From Kineosporiaceae bacterium (GTDB lineage Bacteria > Actinomycetota > Actinomycetes > Actinomycetales > Kineosporiaceae): a DNA stretch of 64,000 nt. Positions within the stretch are counted from its first letter, which is position 1; each line of letters begins with the position of its first letter. A program made the translations under genes and the position numbers. The stretch covers positions 372,001 through 436,000 of the forward strand of contig JADJPO010000003.1 in assembly GCA_016713225.1 (NCBI GenBank), read 5' to 3'. Of this stretch, positions 44,038 to 51,927 are shown piece after piece. A model generated the notes under the pieces. That model did not search any database. It saw only the letters and a list, made by a program, of their open reading frames with translations, and was not told the DNA's origin.

Positions 44038-44085
44038 CCCGCACGACCGCGCCCACCGCCGACCGTCACCCACGTGTCGAGTACT

Positions 44086-44110
44086 CACGACGAGAAAGAT
44101 CCTCATCGTG
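44086..44110. terminator. Hairpin between the CDF and reverse transcriptase genes
   Basis: CACGACGAG / CTCATCGTG inverted repeat, nine base pairs with one mismatch and a 7-base loop, between convergent stops at 44037 and 44141. Confidence 0.5.
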
Positions 44111-44140
44111 ATCACCAGGGGTTGTTCGAGAGTGCTCGCC

Positions 44141-45472
44141 TCAGCTCCAGTCCACCTCGTGCCACGTGGCGAGCAGTCGGGCGCCGCGTTCGGGGTGGAG
44201 TTGGGCGACCCAGGCGATCCGGCCGCGGACGTGAGCGGCGAACGCGGGGTGACCGTCGCGGTTCTGCGCCTGGCCGCCGGTGCGGGAAGCGTTGTGCAGC
44301 AACGCTTTCAGCTGATCATATTCGGATCGACCGGGGCCGGGACGGCGGTTCACCACGATCCCGGTCACCAGCTGGCGTTGGCTGGCGGTGCGCAGCCGGG
44401 TCTTGGTGGGGTTCACCCGAAACCCCTCCTCGGTGACGATCCGGCTCAGCGCCGCCACCACGGCGTCGGTGCGGCGGACCATCTCCGGGCCACCGGAGAT
44501 GGTCAGGTCGTCGGCGTAGCGCGTGTAGCACCACCCGGCGGCTGCGGCGTAGCCGGCCAGCCGGGCGTCCAGCCGATGGGCCGCCAGGTTGGCCAGGGCC
44601 GGTGAGGTGGGCGCACCCTGGGGTAGGTGCGAGGCACGCAGCCAGGCGCGAAGCAGAGCCCGGGCCTCGGGTGGCCCGCCCGGCGGCATGGCGGTGAGCA
44701 TCCGGACGGGGGCGAGCGTCGTCACCACGCCGGTGAGGGCGTCGGCTACCGGCTCGGGGTAGCCCGCGGCACGCCAGATGGCCCGCACCCGGGCCGCGCT
44801 CACCGAGGCGAAGAACGCCGACAGATCCAGGCTGAGGACGGCGTCGCGCCCCACATGCTGCTGGGCGCCGGTGACGGCACCGCGGCCGCGGACGAAACCG
44901 TGGGCAGCAGGGTGGGTCGGAATATGGGCGAGCACCTCGTGGGTCAGCGTGCGCTGCAGGGCGCGCAGCCGGGGCAATGGCACCTCGAGCAGTCGCGGAG
45001 TTCGCCCCGATCGGCTGATCCACCGCCGCCGATAGTGGTGCAGCGGCCCGTCCGGAGCTCGTCGCGCGCGGTGCTGCTGGTCGGCGAACCAGGCGAGGTG
45101 TGCCTGGTCGAGGTCGAGCAGCTCGGCCAGGTCGGCGAGATCGTCGAGCGTGGCAACCGGCCAGCGACGCCGGCCCATCTCGGTGTGCCCGGGGTGGATT
45201 GCCGCCACCCGGAGCGGGCGGGCGGCGTCCCGCGCTCGTGCCGCGGCCTCGATCAGGGAGGGATGGGCACCGATCCAGCCGGCGAGAGCGGACGGAGCGT
45301 CGCGGGGGGTGCGGGGGAAGGCGGCGAGCAGGTCCTTGACGAGCCGGCGGACCCACCGTCGTCGTCCGCCGAGAACCTGGGCGGCGCGGTCCAGCAGCGG
45401 GTCGAACTCCCAGTCGCCGTCGAGAAAGGCCATCGCCAGAGCGCGGGCGAGGGTGCTGTCGGAGAGCCTCAT
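44141..45472 (-). CDS. Retron-type reverse transcriptase with N-terminal extension
   Basis: A 443-residue RNA-directed DNA polymerase. RT core from about residue 145: HHYRRRWISRSGRTPRLLEVPLPRLRALQR, catalytic Asp in VLSLDLSAFFASV (216), LPQGAPTSPALANLAAHRLD, catalytic YTRYADDLTISGG (319-322), and the retron-typical LVTGIVVN (VTG at 369-371). No maturase or endonuclease domain, so not a group II intron protein. Residues 1-130 form a separate helical extension like that of long myxobacterial retron RTs. ATG at 45472. A candidate msr-msd RNA precedes it by 43 bases. No effector gene adjoins. Confidence 0.88.
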   Translation of the reverse strand: MRLSDSTLARALAMAFLDGDWEFDPLLDRAAQVLGGRRRWVRRLVKDLLAAFPRTPRDAPSALAGWIGAHPSLIEAAARARDAARPLRVAAIHPGHTEMGRRRWPVATLDDLADLAELLDLDQAHLAWFADQQHRARRAPDGPLHHYRRRWISRSGRTPRLLEVPLPRLRALQRTLTHEVLAHIPTHPAAHGFVRGRGAVTGAQQHVGRDAVLSLDLSAFFASVSAARVRAIWRAAGYPEPVADALTGVVTTLAPVRMLTAMPPGGPPEARALLRAWLRASHLPQGAPTSPALANLAAHRLDARLAGYAAAAGWCYTRYADDLTISGGPEMVRRTDAVVAALSRIVTEEGFRVNPTKTRLRTASQRQLVTGIVVNRRPGPGRSEYDQLKALLHNASRTGGQAQNRDGHPAFAAHVRGRIAWVAQLHPERGARLLATWHEVDWS

Positions 45473-45514
45473 GTCGTCCGGCCGAGGCGTCGGCCATTCC
45501 TGGCGGTGAGGCGT

Positions 45515-45684
45515 GTGCGGTGGTGGCCTCGTCCGACCGAACTCGTCCTGCGGGTGCGGAACAGCGCGCAGCGCTGTCCGGCACCTGCGCCGTGATGCCC
45601 TGGTTGTCGTGCCCACCTCGGGGTAGCCCCGAAGACGCCGGACGCGTTGCCGCGTCGGCCATCTCGTCCGAGCCACCACCGCAC
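45515..45684 (-). ncRNA. Candidate retron msr-msd RNA
   Basis: Read on the minus strand, a perfect 13-bp inverted repeat GTGCGGTGGTGGC (a1, 45672-45684) and GCCACCACCGCAC (a2, 45515-45527) encloses 170 bases that end 43 bases before the RT gene, the layout of a retron. Inside, in order, are a GC-rich stem with a GCAA loop (45637-45659), an 8-bp stem closed by a CTA loop (45616-45634) and a 15-bp stem with TGC loop, 13 pairs (45553-45585), the candidate msd hairpin. The stem a1/a2 continues three pairs after a bulge. The branching G cannot be assigned. Confidence 0.7.
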
Positions 45685-45732
45685 GACAGGGGAGCCTAGA
45701 TCATGGTCGCCAGCGTCGCTGCCGGTGGCTGG

Positions 45733-46929
45733 TCACACGTGCTGTGCGGGGTGATCGAGGACCTCGCCGAGTAGGTGGTATGCCGCACCCGTGGCTGTAG
45801 GAGATCCCACGGAACCCCCTGCGGCGGAATCGCTTTCGCCAGCGCCGAGCAGCTGCGGCGCGACCCATCGAGCCGACAGCACCCGGCTGGTCAGCTCTGG
45901 TTCGGCTGCCGGCTTCAGGTGCCGCGACAGCAGGTCCAGATCGCCGCCGAGGACGACGGTCGGCAGATCGAGCAGGTTGACCACTCCGGCCAGGACCACG
46001 CCGAGCGCCCAGCCTGCCCGGGTCAGGGCACGCCGGACGCCGAGGTGTCCGTCGTCGGCGAGCCGGAGCAGGTCGGGCGGCGGGGTGTCCTCGGGTAGGC
46101 CGGCTGCCCGCAGGATCGCGGCGCGTCCGGCGTACTGCTCCAAACACCCTCTCGAGCCGCATCGGCAGGTGGGGCCGGTGGGGTCGACGCTGATGTGGCC
46201 GACCTCGCCGGCCCAGCCGTGGCGTCCGGCCATCACCTGCCCCGAGCGCACCACGGCCGCGCCGATCCCGACCTCGCCGGAGACGTACACCACGTCGATC
46301 AGCTCCGACGGCCGCCCCGGCCGGCGTTGTGTCAGGGCCAGCGCGGCGAGGTCGGCCTCGTTGCCGACGTGAACCACCTCGGCGCCGGTCACCAGAGGCG
46401 CCGGGACGACGTCCCGCCAGCCGAGATTGGGCGCCTGCAGCAGGCGCCCGGTACCGCGTTCGACCAGACCCGGCAGGGCGAGTGCGGTCCCGAGGTGGCG
46501 CACGCCGTCCGGCAGTTGGTCGTGCACGGACGCCAGGGTGCGGCCGAGCTCGGCCAGCACCATCCCGGGGTCGGAGCCGACCAAGTGGGCCTCGTGGCGT
46601 CGCTCGGCCAGGACCTGTCCGGACAGGTCGATGCAGCGCACCGACACATGGGCTGCCGCGACCTCCGCGCCGGTGGCCACCAGGCTCGCGCGGGCGGGGG
46701 CCAGCGGGACGGCGGGACGTCCCCGTCCATTCGCCGGCGCCGGGTCGAGTTCGCGCAGCAGCCCGCCGGCCACCAGTTCGTCCACCAGCCGGGAGACCGT
46801 CGAGCGGGTGAGTCCGCTCGCCGATGCCAGCTCCGCGCGAGAGGGTGGCTCGTCGGACGCATAGACCAGGGCGGTCACCAGGCGCAGGTTGGCCTCGCGC
46901 AGACTGGCCTGACCGGCGCTGCCCGCCAT
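45733..46929 (-). CDS. ROK-family transcriptional regulator (XylR-like)
   Basis: A 398-residue ROK repressor: N-terminal winged helix LREANLRLVTALVYASDEPPSRAELASASGLTRSTVSRLVDELV, sugar-kinase-like domain with GHISVDPTGPTCRCGSRGCLEQYAGR, the ROK zinc/His signature. The ATG at 46929 fits the family. Divergent from xylA with an 85-base shared region bearing an AT-rich operator. It presumably represses xylA in the absence of xylose; sugar identity is inferred from the neighbour. Confidence 0.9.
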   Translation of the reverse strand: MAGSAGQASLREANLRLVTALVYASDEPPSRAELASASGLTRSTVSRLVDELVAGGLLRELDPAPANGRGRPAVPLAPARASLVATGAEVAAAHVSVRCIDLSGQVLAERRHEAHLVGSDPGMVLAELGRTLASVHDQLPDGVRHLGTALALPGLVERGTGRLLQAPNLGWRDVVPAPLVTGAEVVHVGNEADLAALALTQRRPGRPSELIDVVYVSGEVGIGAAVVRSGQVMAGRHGWAGEVGHISVDPTGPTCRCGSRGCLEQYAGRAAILRAAGLPEDTPPPDLLRLADDGHLGVRRALTRAGWALGVVLAGVVNLLDLPTVVLGGDLDLLSRHLKPAAEPELTSRVLSARWVAPQLLGAGESDSAAGGSVGSPTATGAAYHLLGEVLDHPAQHV

Positions 46930-46953
46930 CCCTGATCGAGGGCTCTCGGACCG

Positions 46954-47007
46954 TTGACCAGAGGCCGTCGACGGGTTAAGTTTTACCATACAACAAATTA
47001 GAGGAGG
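46954..47007 (+). promoter_or_regulatory. xylA promoter and probable operator
   Basis: TTGACC (46954) and TAAGTT (46977) are spaced 17 bases, matching -35/-10. They run into the AT-rich stretch AAGTTTTACCATACAACAAA (46979-46998), unusual in this GC-rich DNA and similar to ROK/XylR operators. GAGGAGG follows at 47001, seven bases before the xylA ATG. Confidence 0.65.
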
Positions 47008-47014
47008 TCCGGAC

Positions 47015-48202
47015 ATGCCCCGTCAACCCCGCCCCGAGGACAAGTTCTCCTTCGGCCTGTGGACCGTCGGTTGGGTCGGTGTCGACCCGTTCGGCGTGGC
47101 CACCCGGCCGGCACTCGACCCCTGGGAGTACACCGACAAGCTGGCCGAGCTGGGCGCGTGGGGGGTGAGCTTCCACGACAACGACGTGTACGGCTTCGGC
47201 GTCGACGACGCCACCCGGGAGAAGACCTGCCGGCGCTTCAAGGAGGCCACCGATGCCGCGGGCATCGTGATCGAGATGGTCACCACCAACACCTTCAGCC
47301 ACCCGGTGTTCAAGGACGGCGGGCTGACCGCCAACGACCGGGGCGTGCGCCGGTTCGGATTGCGCAAGATCCTCCGCGCCGTCGACCTGGCCGCCGAGAT
47401 GGGTGCCGACACCTTCGTGATGTGGGGTGGGCGCGAGGGCAGCGAGTACGACGGGTCCAAGAACCTCTACGCCGCGCTCGAGCGCTACAAGGAGGGCCTG
47501 GACACCGTCGCCGGGTACATCAAGTCGCAGGGCTACAGCCTGCGGATCGGCCTCGAGCCCAAGCCCAACGAGCCTCGGGGCGACATCTTCCTGCCCACCA
47601 TCGGGCACGCCCTGGGGCTCATCGCCGAGCTGGAGCACGGCGACATCGTGGGCCTGAACCCCGAGGTCGGCCACGAGCAGATGGCGGGTCTGAACTACGT
47701 GCACGGGCTGGCTCAGGCGATGTTCAGCGGCAAGCTGTTCCACATCGACCTCAACGGGCAGCGGGGCATGAAGTACGACCAGGACCTGGTCTTCGGCCAC
47801 GGTGACCTGGCCTCGGCGTTCTTCACCGTCGACCTGCTGGAGAACGGCTTCACCGGCTCACCCGATGCGCCGCGTTACACCGGGCCGAAGCACTTCGACT
47901 ACAAGCCCTCGCGCACCGAGTACCTGGACGGCGTGTGGGACTCGGCCCGGGCCTGCATGGACATGTACCTGCTGCTCGCCGACAAGGCTGCCGCGTTCCG
48001 TGCGGATCCGCGGGTGGTCGAGGCGGTCGCGACCGCCGGGCTGGCCGAGCTCGCCGTCCCGACACTGAACCCGGGCGAGAGCATCGCCGACCTCGTGGCC
48101 GGCACGGACGAGGACAACGCCTTCGACCCCGACGAGGCCGGACGGCGCAACTGCGGTTTCGTGCGCCTCAACCAGCTCGCCATGGAGCACCTGGTCGGCT
48201 GA
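47015..48202 (+). CDS. xylA: Xylose isomerase
   Basis: A 395-residue TIM-barrel enzyme converting D-xylose to D-xylulose. Active-site landmarks: FSFGLWTVGW, SFHDNDVYGFG (catalytic His), FVMWGGREGSEYD, IGLEPKPNEPRGDI (metal Glu/Lys), GLNPEVGHEQMAGLNYVHG, and HIDLNGQRGMKYDQDLVFGHGD (metal Asp/His). The length is that of the class I actinobacterial enzyme. GAGGAGG seven bases before ATG. No xylulokinase or xylose transporter gene lies in the window. Confidence 0.97.
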   Translation: MPRQPRPEDKFSFGLWTVGWVGVDPFGVATRPALDPWEYTDKLAELGAWGVSFHDNDVYGFGVDDATREKTCRRFKEATDAAGIVIEMVTTNTFSHPVFKDGGLTANDRGVRRFGLRKILRAVDLAAEMGADTFVMWGGREGSEYDGSKNLYAALERYKEGLDTVAGYIKSQGYSLRIGLEPKPNEPRGDIFLPTIGHALGLIAELEHGDIVGLNPEVGHEQMAGLNYVHGLAQAMFSGKLFHIDLNGQRGMKYDQDLVFGHGDLASAFFTVDLLENGFTGSPDAPRYTGPKHFDYKPSRTEYLDGVWDSARACMDMYLLLADKAAAFRADPRVVEAVATAGLAELAVPTLNPGESIADLVAGTDEDNAFDPDEAGRRNCGFVRLNQLAMEHLVG

Positions 48203-48226
48203 ACCGGCCCGGCCACACCCCGAACC

Positions 48227-48330
48227 CAACCCGCTCATGCTCCGCGGGTGACCGGCGATGTCGACACGATGTCGGATTTGTCCGGCACCTGCGGAGCATG
48301 AGCCGGCACCTGCGGAGCATGAGCGGGTTG
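48227..48330. repeat. Structured palindromic repeat, copy 3
   Basis: A 104-bp diverged copy of the element at 37678 and 38680. Outer arms 48227-48250 and 48307-48330 pair over 24 bases with one G-T wobble. The right side holds a perfect 21-bp tandem repeat (48282-48302 and 48303-48323, CCGGCACCTGCGGAGCATGA then G). Paired arm changes (CTGC/GCAG in copies 1-2, CCGC/GCGG here) keep the stem, as do inner-stem changes (GTGACGC vs GTGACCGG). Lies between xylA and parC, convergent. Confidence 0.88.
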
Positions 48331-48331
48331 T

Positions 48332-48358
48332 GCTCGGGGGGCTCGGGGGGCTCGGGGG
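48332..48358. repeat. 9-bp G-rich tandem repeat
   Basis: Three exact GCTCGGGGG units in a row between the palindromic repeat and the parC stop, giving three six-G runs on the plus strand. Possible G-quadruplex with a nearby GG, or simple slippage repeat. Confidence 0.75.
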
Positions 48359-48363
48359 GCTGG

Positions 48364-51300
48364 TCAGGCGGGGGAGGTGACGGCGGCGACGGGTTGGCGC
48401 AGCGGGGTGCCGGAGCCGTCGCGGCGGGAGTCCGGTGGGGGCAGGGGGACGGCGACACCGTTGGCGCCTGCCGCCAGCGGGGGAGCGGTGCCGGCCCAGG
48501 CGAGCAGCAAGGTGTCCTCGCCCTTGAGGAATCGTTGGCAGCGCACGCCGCCGGTGGCTCGCCCCTTGGCCGGGTACTCCGCGAACGGGGTCACCTTCGC
48601 GCTGCCGGTCTGCGTCCCCGGCAGGCCATAGCCGGATCCGGCCACGGTGACCACCACGCTGGCCCACTCGCCGTCGTCCAGGGTCAGGTCGACGGCACCG
48701 AAGAAGATCGCCCGCGCGCCGCGCGACAGCGCGATGCCGGCCATGCCACCGGCTGCCCGTCCCTGCGGGCGCACCTTGTCGGCGCCGAATCGCAGCAACT
48801 GCGCGTCGCTGCTGACGAAGACGAGATCGCTGTTCTCCGAGGGCAGTTCGACGGCCCCGATCACCTGGTCACCGTCGCGCAGGGCGATGATCTCCCACGA
48901 GTCCTTGTTGCCCGGGTAGTCGGCCAACACCCGCTTGACCACACCCTGAGCGGTGCCCACCGCGATTCCCGGGCCGTCGGTGCGCAGCGAGGTCAGGGCC
49001 AGCACCCGCTCGCCCTTCTCGAGCGCCAGGAACTCCTCGATCCGCACGCCGCCGGACAGGGACGGTGCGCTGGACGTCGGAGGTAGCGAGGGCATGTCGA
49101 CCACCCCGAGACGCACCATGCGGCCATGGGTGGTGAGCGCTGCGACCTCACCGCGCGCGGTCCCCGCCACCTTGCTGACCACGGCGTCGTGGGCCGCCCG
49201 CCGGGCGGGGTCGGCGGGCGACAGGGCCTCGTCGGACGCCGTCCGGGCCAGCAGGCCGGTGGAGGACATGAGCACCCAGCACGGGTCGTCGGCGATCTCC
49301 AGAGGTGTTGCGCGAGAAGCGGTCACGGCCGCCCCGGCGGATTCCAGCAGGACCGTGCGCCGCGGGGTCCCGTAGGCGGAGGCGACGTCGGCCAGTTCGG
49401 TGGAGACCACCTCGCGCCGTCGCCCCTCGTCGGCCAGGATCGCGCGGAGCTCGGCCATGGTGGTCTCGAGCTCGATCTTCTCCTTGTCGAGTTCGAGCTT
49501 GGAGAACTTGGTCAGCCGCCGTAACGGCATCTCGAGGATGTAGTCGGCCTGCACCCGGCTCAGGTCGAAGATCTCCATCAACCGGGTGCGTGCCTGCGCC
49601 GTGTCGTCGCTGGAGCGGATGACCGCGATGACCTCGTCGATGTCGAGGATCGCGATGAGCAGACCCTCGACCAGGTGCAGCCGGTCGGCGGCCTTGCCGA
49701 GGCGGTGTTCGCAACGCCGGCGCACCACCTCGAGCCGGTGCCCGATGTAGACCTCGAGCATCTCGCGCAGGCCCAGGGTGCGGGGCTGGCCCTCGACCAG
49801 GGCGACGTTGTTGATACCGAAGGAATCCTCCATCGGCGTCATCCGGAACAGGTGCTCCAAGACGGCGTCCGCGTTGAATCCACCCTTGAGCTCGATCACC
49901 AGGCGCAGGCCCTGCTCGCGGTCGGTCAGATCGACCACGTTCGCGATGCCGTGCAACCGCTTGGCCTGCACCAGATCCTTGATCTTCTCGAGCACCTTCT
50001 CGGGGCCGACCAGGTAGGGCAGCTCGGTGACCACGATGCCCTGCCGCCGAGGGGTGATCGCCTCCACCCGCGTGGTGGCCCGGGTACGGAACGTGCCGCG
50101 GCCGGTGGCATAGGCATCGCGGATGCCGTCGAGGCCGACGATCTTGCCGCCGGTGGGCAGGTCGGGTCCGGGCACGAACCGCATCAGGTCGTCCAGCGAC
50201 GCCTCGGGGTGGGTGAGCAGATGCCGCGCCGCGCCGATGACCTCGATCAGATTGTGCGGCGGCATGTTCGTGGCCATGCCGACGGCGATTCCGCTCGCTC
50301 CGTTGACCAACAGGTTCGGGAAGGCCGACGGCAAGACGTCGGGCTGCATCAGCTGGCCATCGTAGTTCGGGACGAAGTCGATCACGTTCTCGTCGAGGCC
50401 ATCGGTCATGAGCGCGGCCGGCGAGGCCATCCGGGCCTCGGTGTTGTGGTTGACGAAGCCCCCGGCCAGGAACGAGTGGTCCTCGGTCGCCACTCGCACC
50501 GAGTAGACCGGTTCGGGTGCCCGGGGTTCGACCGAGGCGACGTGCACGTACCGATAGCCCGGATCCAGGATCTGGGCCACCACCTCGCGCACCGAGGTGC
50601 GATCGAGCGTCGCCATCACCCCCGCCCGCCGGTCGGGCCAGCCGTCCAGGGTGTCGGCCGGCACCCAGCTCGTGTCCGGACGGGGGGTGGGCAGGGCGCG
50701 CACCAGGTAGTCGGCCAGGAACGGTGCGGCGTCGGCGCTCATCCGGTGCGCGGTCTGCGGTATCTGGTCGAGTGCCCGGTGCAACCGGGCCTGGCTCGAG
50801 CCGAGGAACGAGACCGACGCGGCGAACTCCGCCACGTTGTGCCGTCCGGCGATCAACACCCGATAGGCGCCTCGGTGCACGTCCTGCGTCAGCTGGGCGA
50901 CCACTCCGAACTCCAGCAGCACCTGGGCCAGGTCACGGGCCAGGCGCCGGTGAGGGGTGCGGTAGCGCACCGAGACCGTGTGGCGCCGGCCACGCACGAC
51001 GCTGCCGTCACTCTGGAACGCTGCGCTGAGGAAGGCTCGTTTGGTCGCCGGGGTGGCGCACCAGACGGCATCCGGGATGCCCTCGACCAGGCCCTCGGCG
51101 CCACCGCCGGCCACGTAGGCGGCCTGGCCGTCGACGGCCACGGGATCGGTGCGTTCGGTCGGCCCGGACGACGGGTGCGCGGCATGGCGCGCCAGGCACA
51201 GCACGTCGCCGGGCTGCAACTGGTCCAGGCGTCGCCAGACCAGCCGCGGTACCCGGTCGACCTCGCGCAGGGTGAGTACCGGGTGGTTGTGGCTGCCCTG

Positions 51301-51900
51301 CAGCTCGTGGCCGGTCTCGGTCGAGACCGCGATCACCGGGTGGGTGCCGGAATGGAAGATCCGGTCGGCCCGCACCGGCCGTCCGTGCCGGTCGAGGACC
51401 TGCAGGTCGACGTCGGCCTCCGAGTTCGCCTCGAGGCCGTGGCGCGCGGCCAGGTCACCGATGCGCGGCGAGCTGCCGTCGGCCAGCCGGATCCGGGTCT
51501 CGCCGGTGACGCAGTAGCGGTAGGCGGCCGGGCCGTCGTCCAGCGAACCGAAGTTGCCGTGGCCGTCGATCAGTGGCAGCCGCATCGTGAAGTCCTGCGC
51601 CAGGCGCACCAGTGCGTCGTAGATCGCACTGTCGCCGTGAGGGTGCAGCTTGCCCATGACGTCGCCGACGATGCGACCGCACTTGACGTGCGCGCGGTCG
51701 GGTCGCAAGCCCATCTCGGCCATCGAGTACAGGATGCGGCGCTGCACCGGCTTGAGGCCGTCCCGGGCGTCGGGCAGTGCCCGGGAGTAGATCACCGAGT
51801 AGGCGTACTCCAGGAAGGCACCCTGCATCTCGGTCTGGACATCGATGTCGACGATCCGCTCGCCGGCGGTGTCCGGTGGTGGGTTGGTGGCGCGGGCCAT
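48364..51900 (-). CDS. parC: DNA topoisomerase IV subunit A, intein-containing
   Basis: A 1178-residue precursor; about 821 residues after splicing. Exteins: MARATNPPPDTAGERIVDID start, GLKPVQRRILYSMAEMG, GDVMGKLHPHGDSAIYDAL, DGHGNFGSLDDGPAAYRY before and TEARMASPAALMTDGLDENV after the intein, then the C-terminal beta-pinwheel. The catalytic Tyr (last residue of the N-extein) is directly followed by the intein. ATG at 51900 fits ParC; an ATG at 51909 is possible. Type IIA topoisomerase, partner of ParE at 39819. Confidence 0.94.
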   Translation of the reverse strand: MARATNPPPDTAGERIVDIDVQTEMQGAFLEYAYSVIYSRALPDARDGLKPVQRRILYSMAEMGLRPDRAHVKCGRIVGDVMGKLHPHGDSAIYDALVRLAQDFTMRLPLIDGHGNFGSLDDGPAAYRYCVTGETRIRLADGSSPRIGDLAARHGLEANSEADVDLQVLDRHGRPVRADRIFHSGTHPVIAVSTETGHELQGSHNHPVLTLREVDRVPRLVWRRLDQLQPGDVLCLARHAAHPSSGPTERTDPVAVDGQAAYVAGGGAEGLVEGIPDAVWCATPATKRAFLSAAFQSDGSVVRGRRHTVSVRYRTPHRRLARDLAQVLLEFGVVAQLTQDVHRGAYRVLIAGRHNVAEFAASVSFLGSSQARLHRALDQIPQTAHRMSADAAPFLADYLVRALPTPRPDTSWVPADTLDGWPDRRAGVMATLDRTSVREVVAQILDPGYRYVHVASVEPRAPEPVYSVRVATEDHSFLAGGFVNHNTEARMASPAALMTDGLDENVIDFVPNYDGQLMQPDVLPSAFPNLLVNGASGIAVGMATNMPPHNLIEVIGAARHLLTHPEASLDDLMRFVPGPDLPTGGKIVGLDGIRDAYATGRGTFRTRATTRVEAITPRRQGIVVTELPYLVGPEKVLEKIKDLVQAKRLHGIANVVDLTDREQGLRLVIELKGGFNADAVLEHLFRMTPMEDSFGINNVALVEGQPRTLGLREMLEVYIGHRLEVVRRRCEHRLGKAADRLHLVEGLLIAILDIDEVIAVIRSSDDTAQARTRLMEIFDLSRVQADYILEMPLRRLTKFSKLELDKEKIELETTMAELRAILADEGRRREVVSTELADVASAYGTPRRTVLLESAGAAVTASRATPLEIADDPCWVLMSSTGLLARTASDEALSPADPARRAAHDAVVSKVAGTARGEVAALTTHGRMVRLGVVDMPSLPPTSSAPSLSGGVRIEEFLALEKGERVLALTSLRTDGPGIAVGTAQGVVKRVLADYPGNKDSWEIIALRDGDQVIGAVELPSENSDLVFVSSDAQLLRFGADKVRPQGRAAGGMAGIALSRGARAIFFGAVDLTLDDGEWASVVVTVAGSGYGLPGTQTGSAKVTPFAEYPAKGRATGGVRCQRFLKGEDTLLLAWAGTAPPLAAGANGVAVPLPPPDSRRDGSGTPLRQPVAAVTSPA
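50443..51513 (-). mobile_element. Intein in ParC, at the GyrA insertion site, with LAGLIDADG region
   Basis: 357 residues starting Cys1 (CVTGETRIRLADGSSPRIGD) and ending DHSFLAGGFVNHN followed by Thr+1. Block B is GSHNHPVL (TxNH pattern, Thr to Ser), block F VYSVRVATEDHSF, and block G FVNHN; all match the Mxe GyrA intein. Between them KRAFLSAAFQSDGSVV resembles one LAGLIDADG motif, with the catalytic Asp (SDG) retained; a second such motif was not identified. Insertion after the active-site Tyr is the GyrA site. The frame is intact. Confidence 0.92.
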
Positions 51901-51927
51901 GCCGCCCATTCTCGCCGAGGGGCGACC

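Noticed and set aside
44141..45472. Group II intron maturase
   Set aside because: No maturase or endonuclease domain and no intron-like domain V hairpin was seen; the VTG motif points to a retron.
45473..45679. N-terminal extension of the reverse transcriptase upstream of 45472
   Set aside because: The open frame continues, but its translation is Arg/Pro-rich and overlaps the msr-msd candidate; the ATG at 45472 is better.
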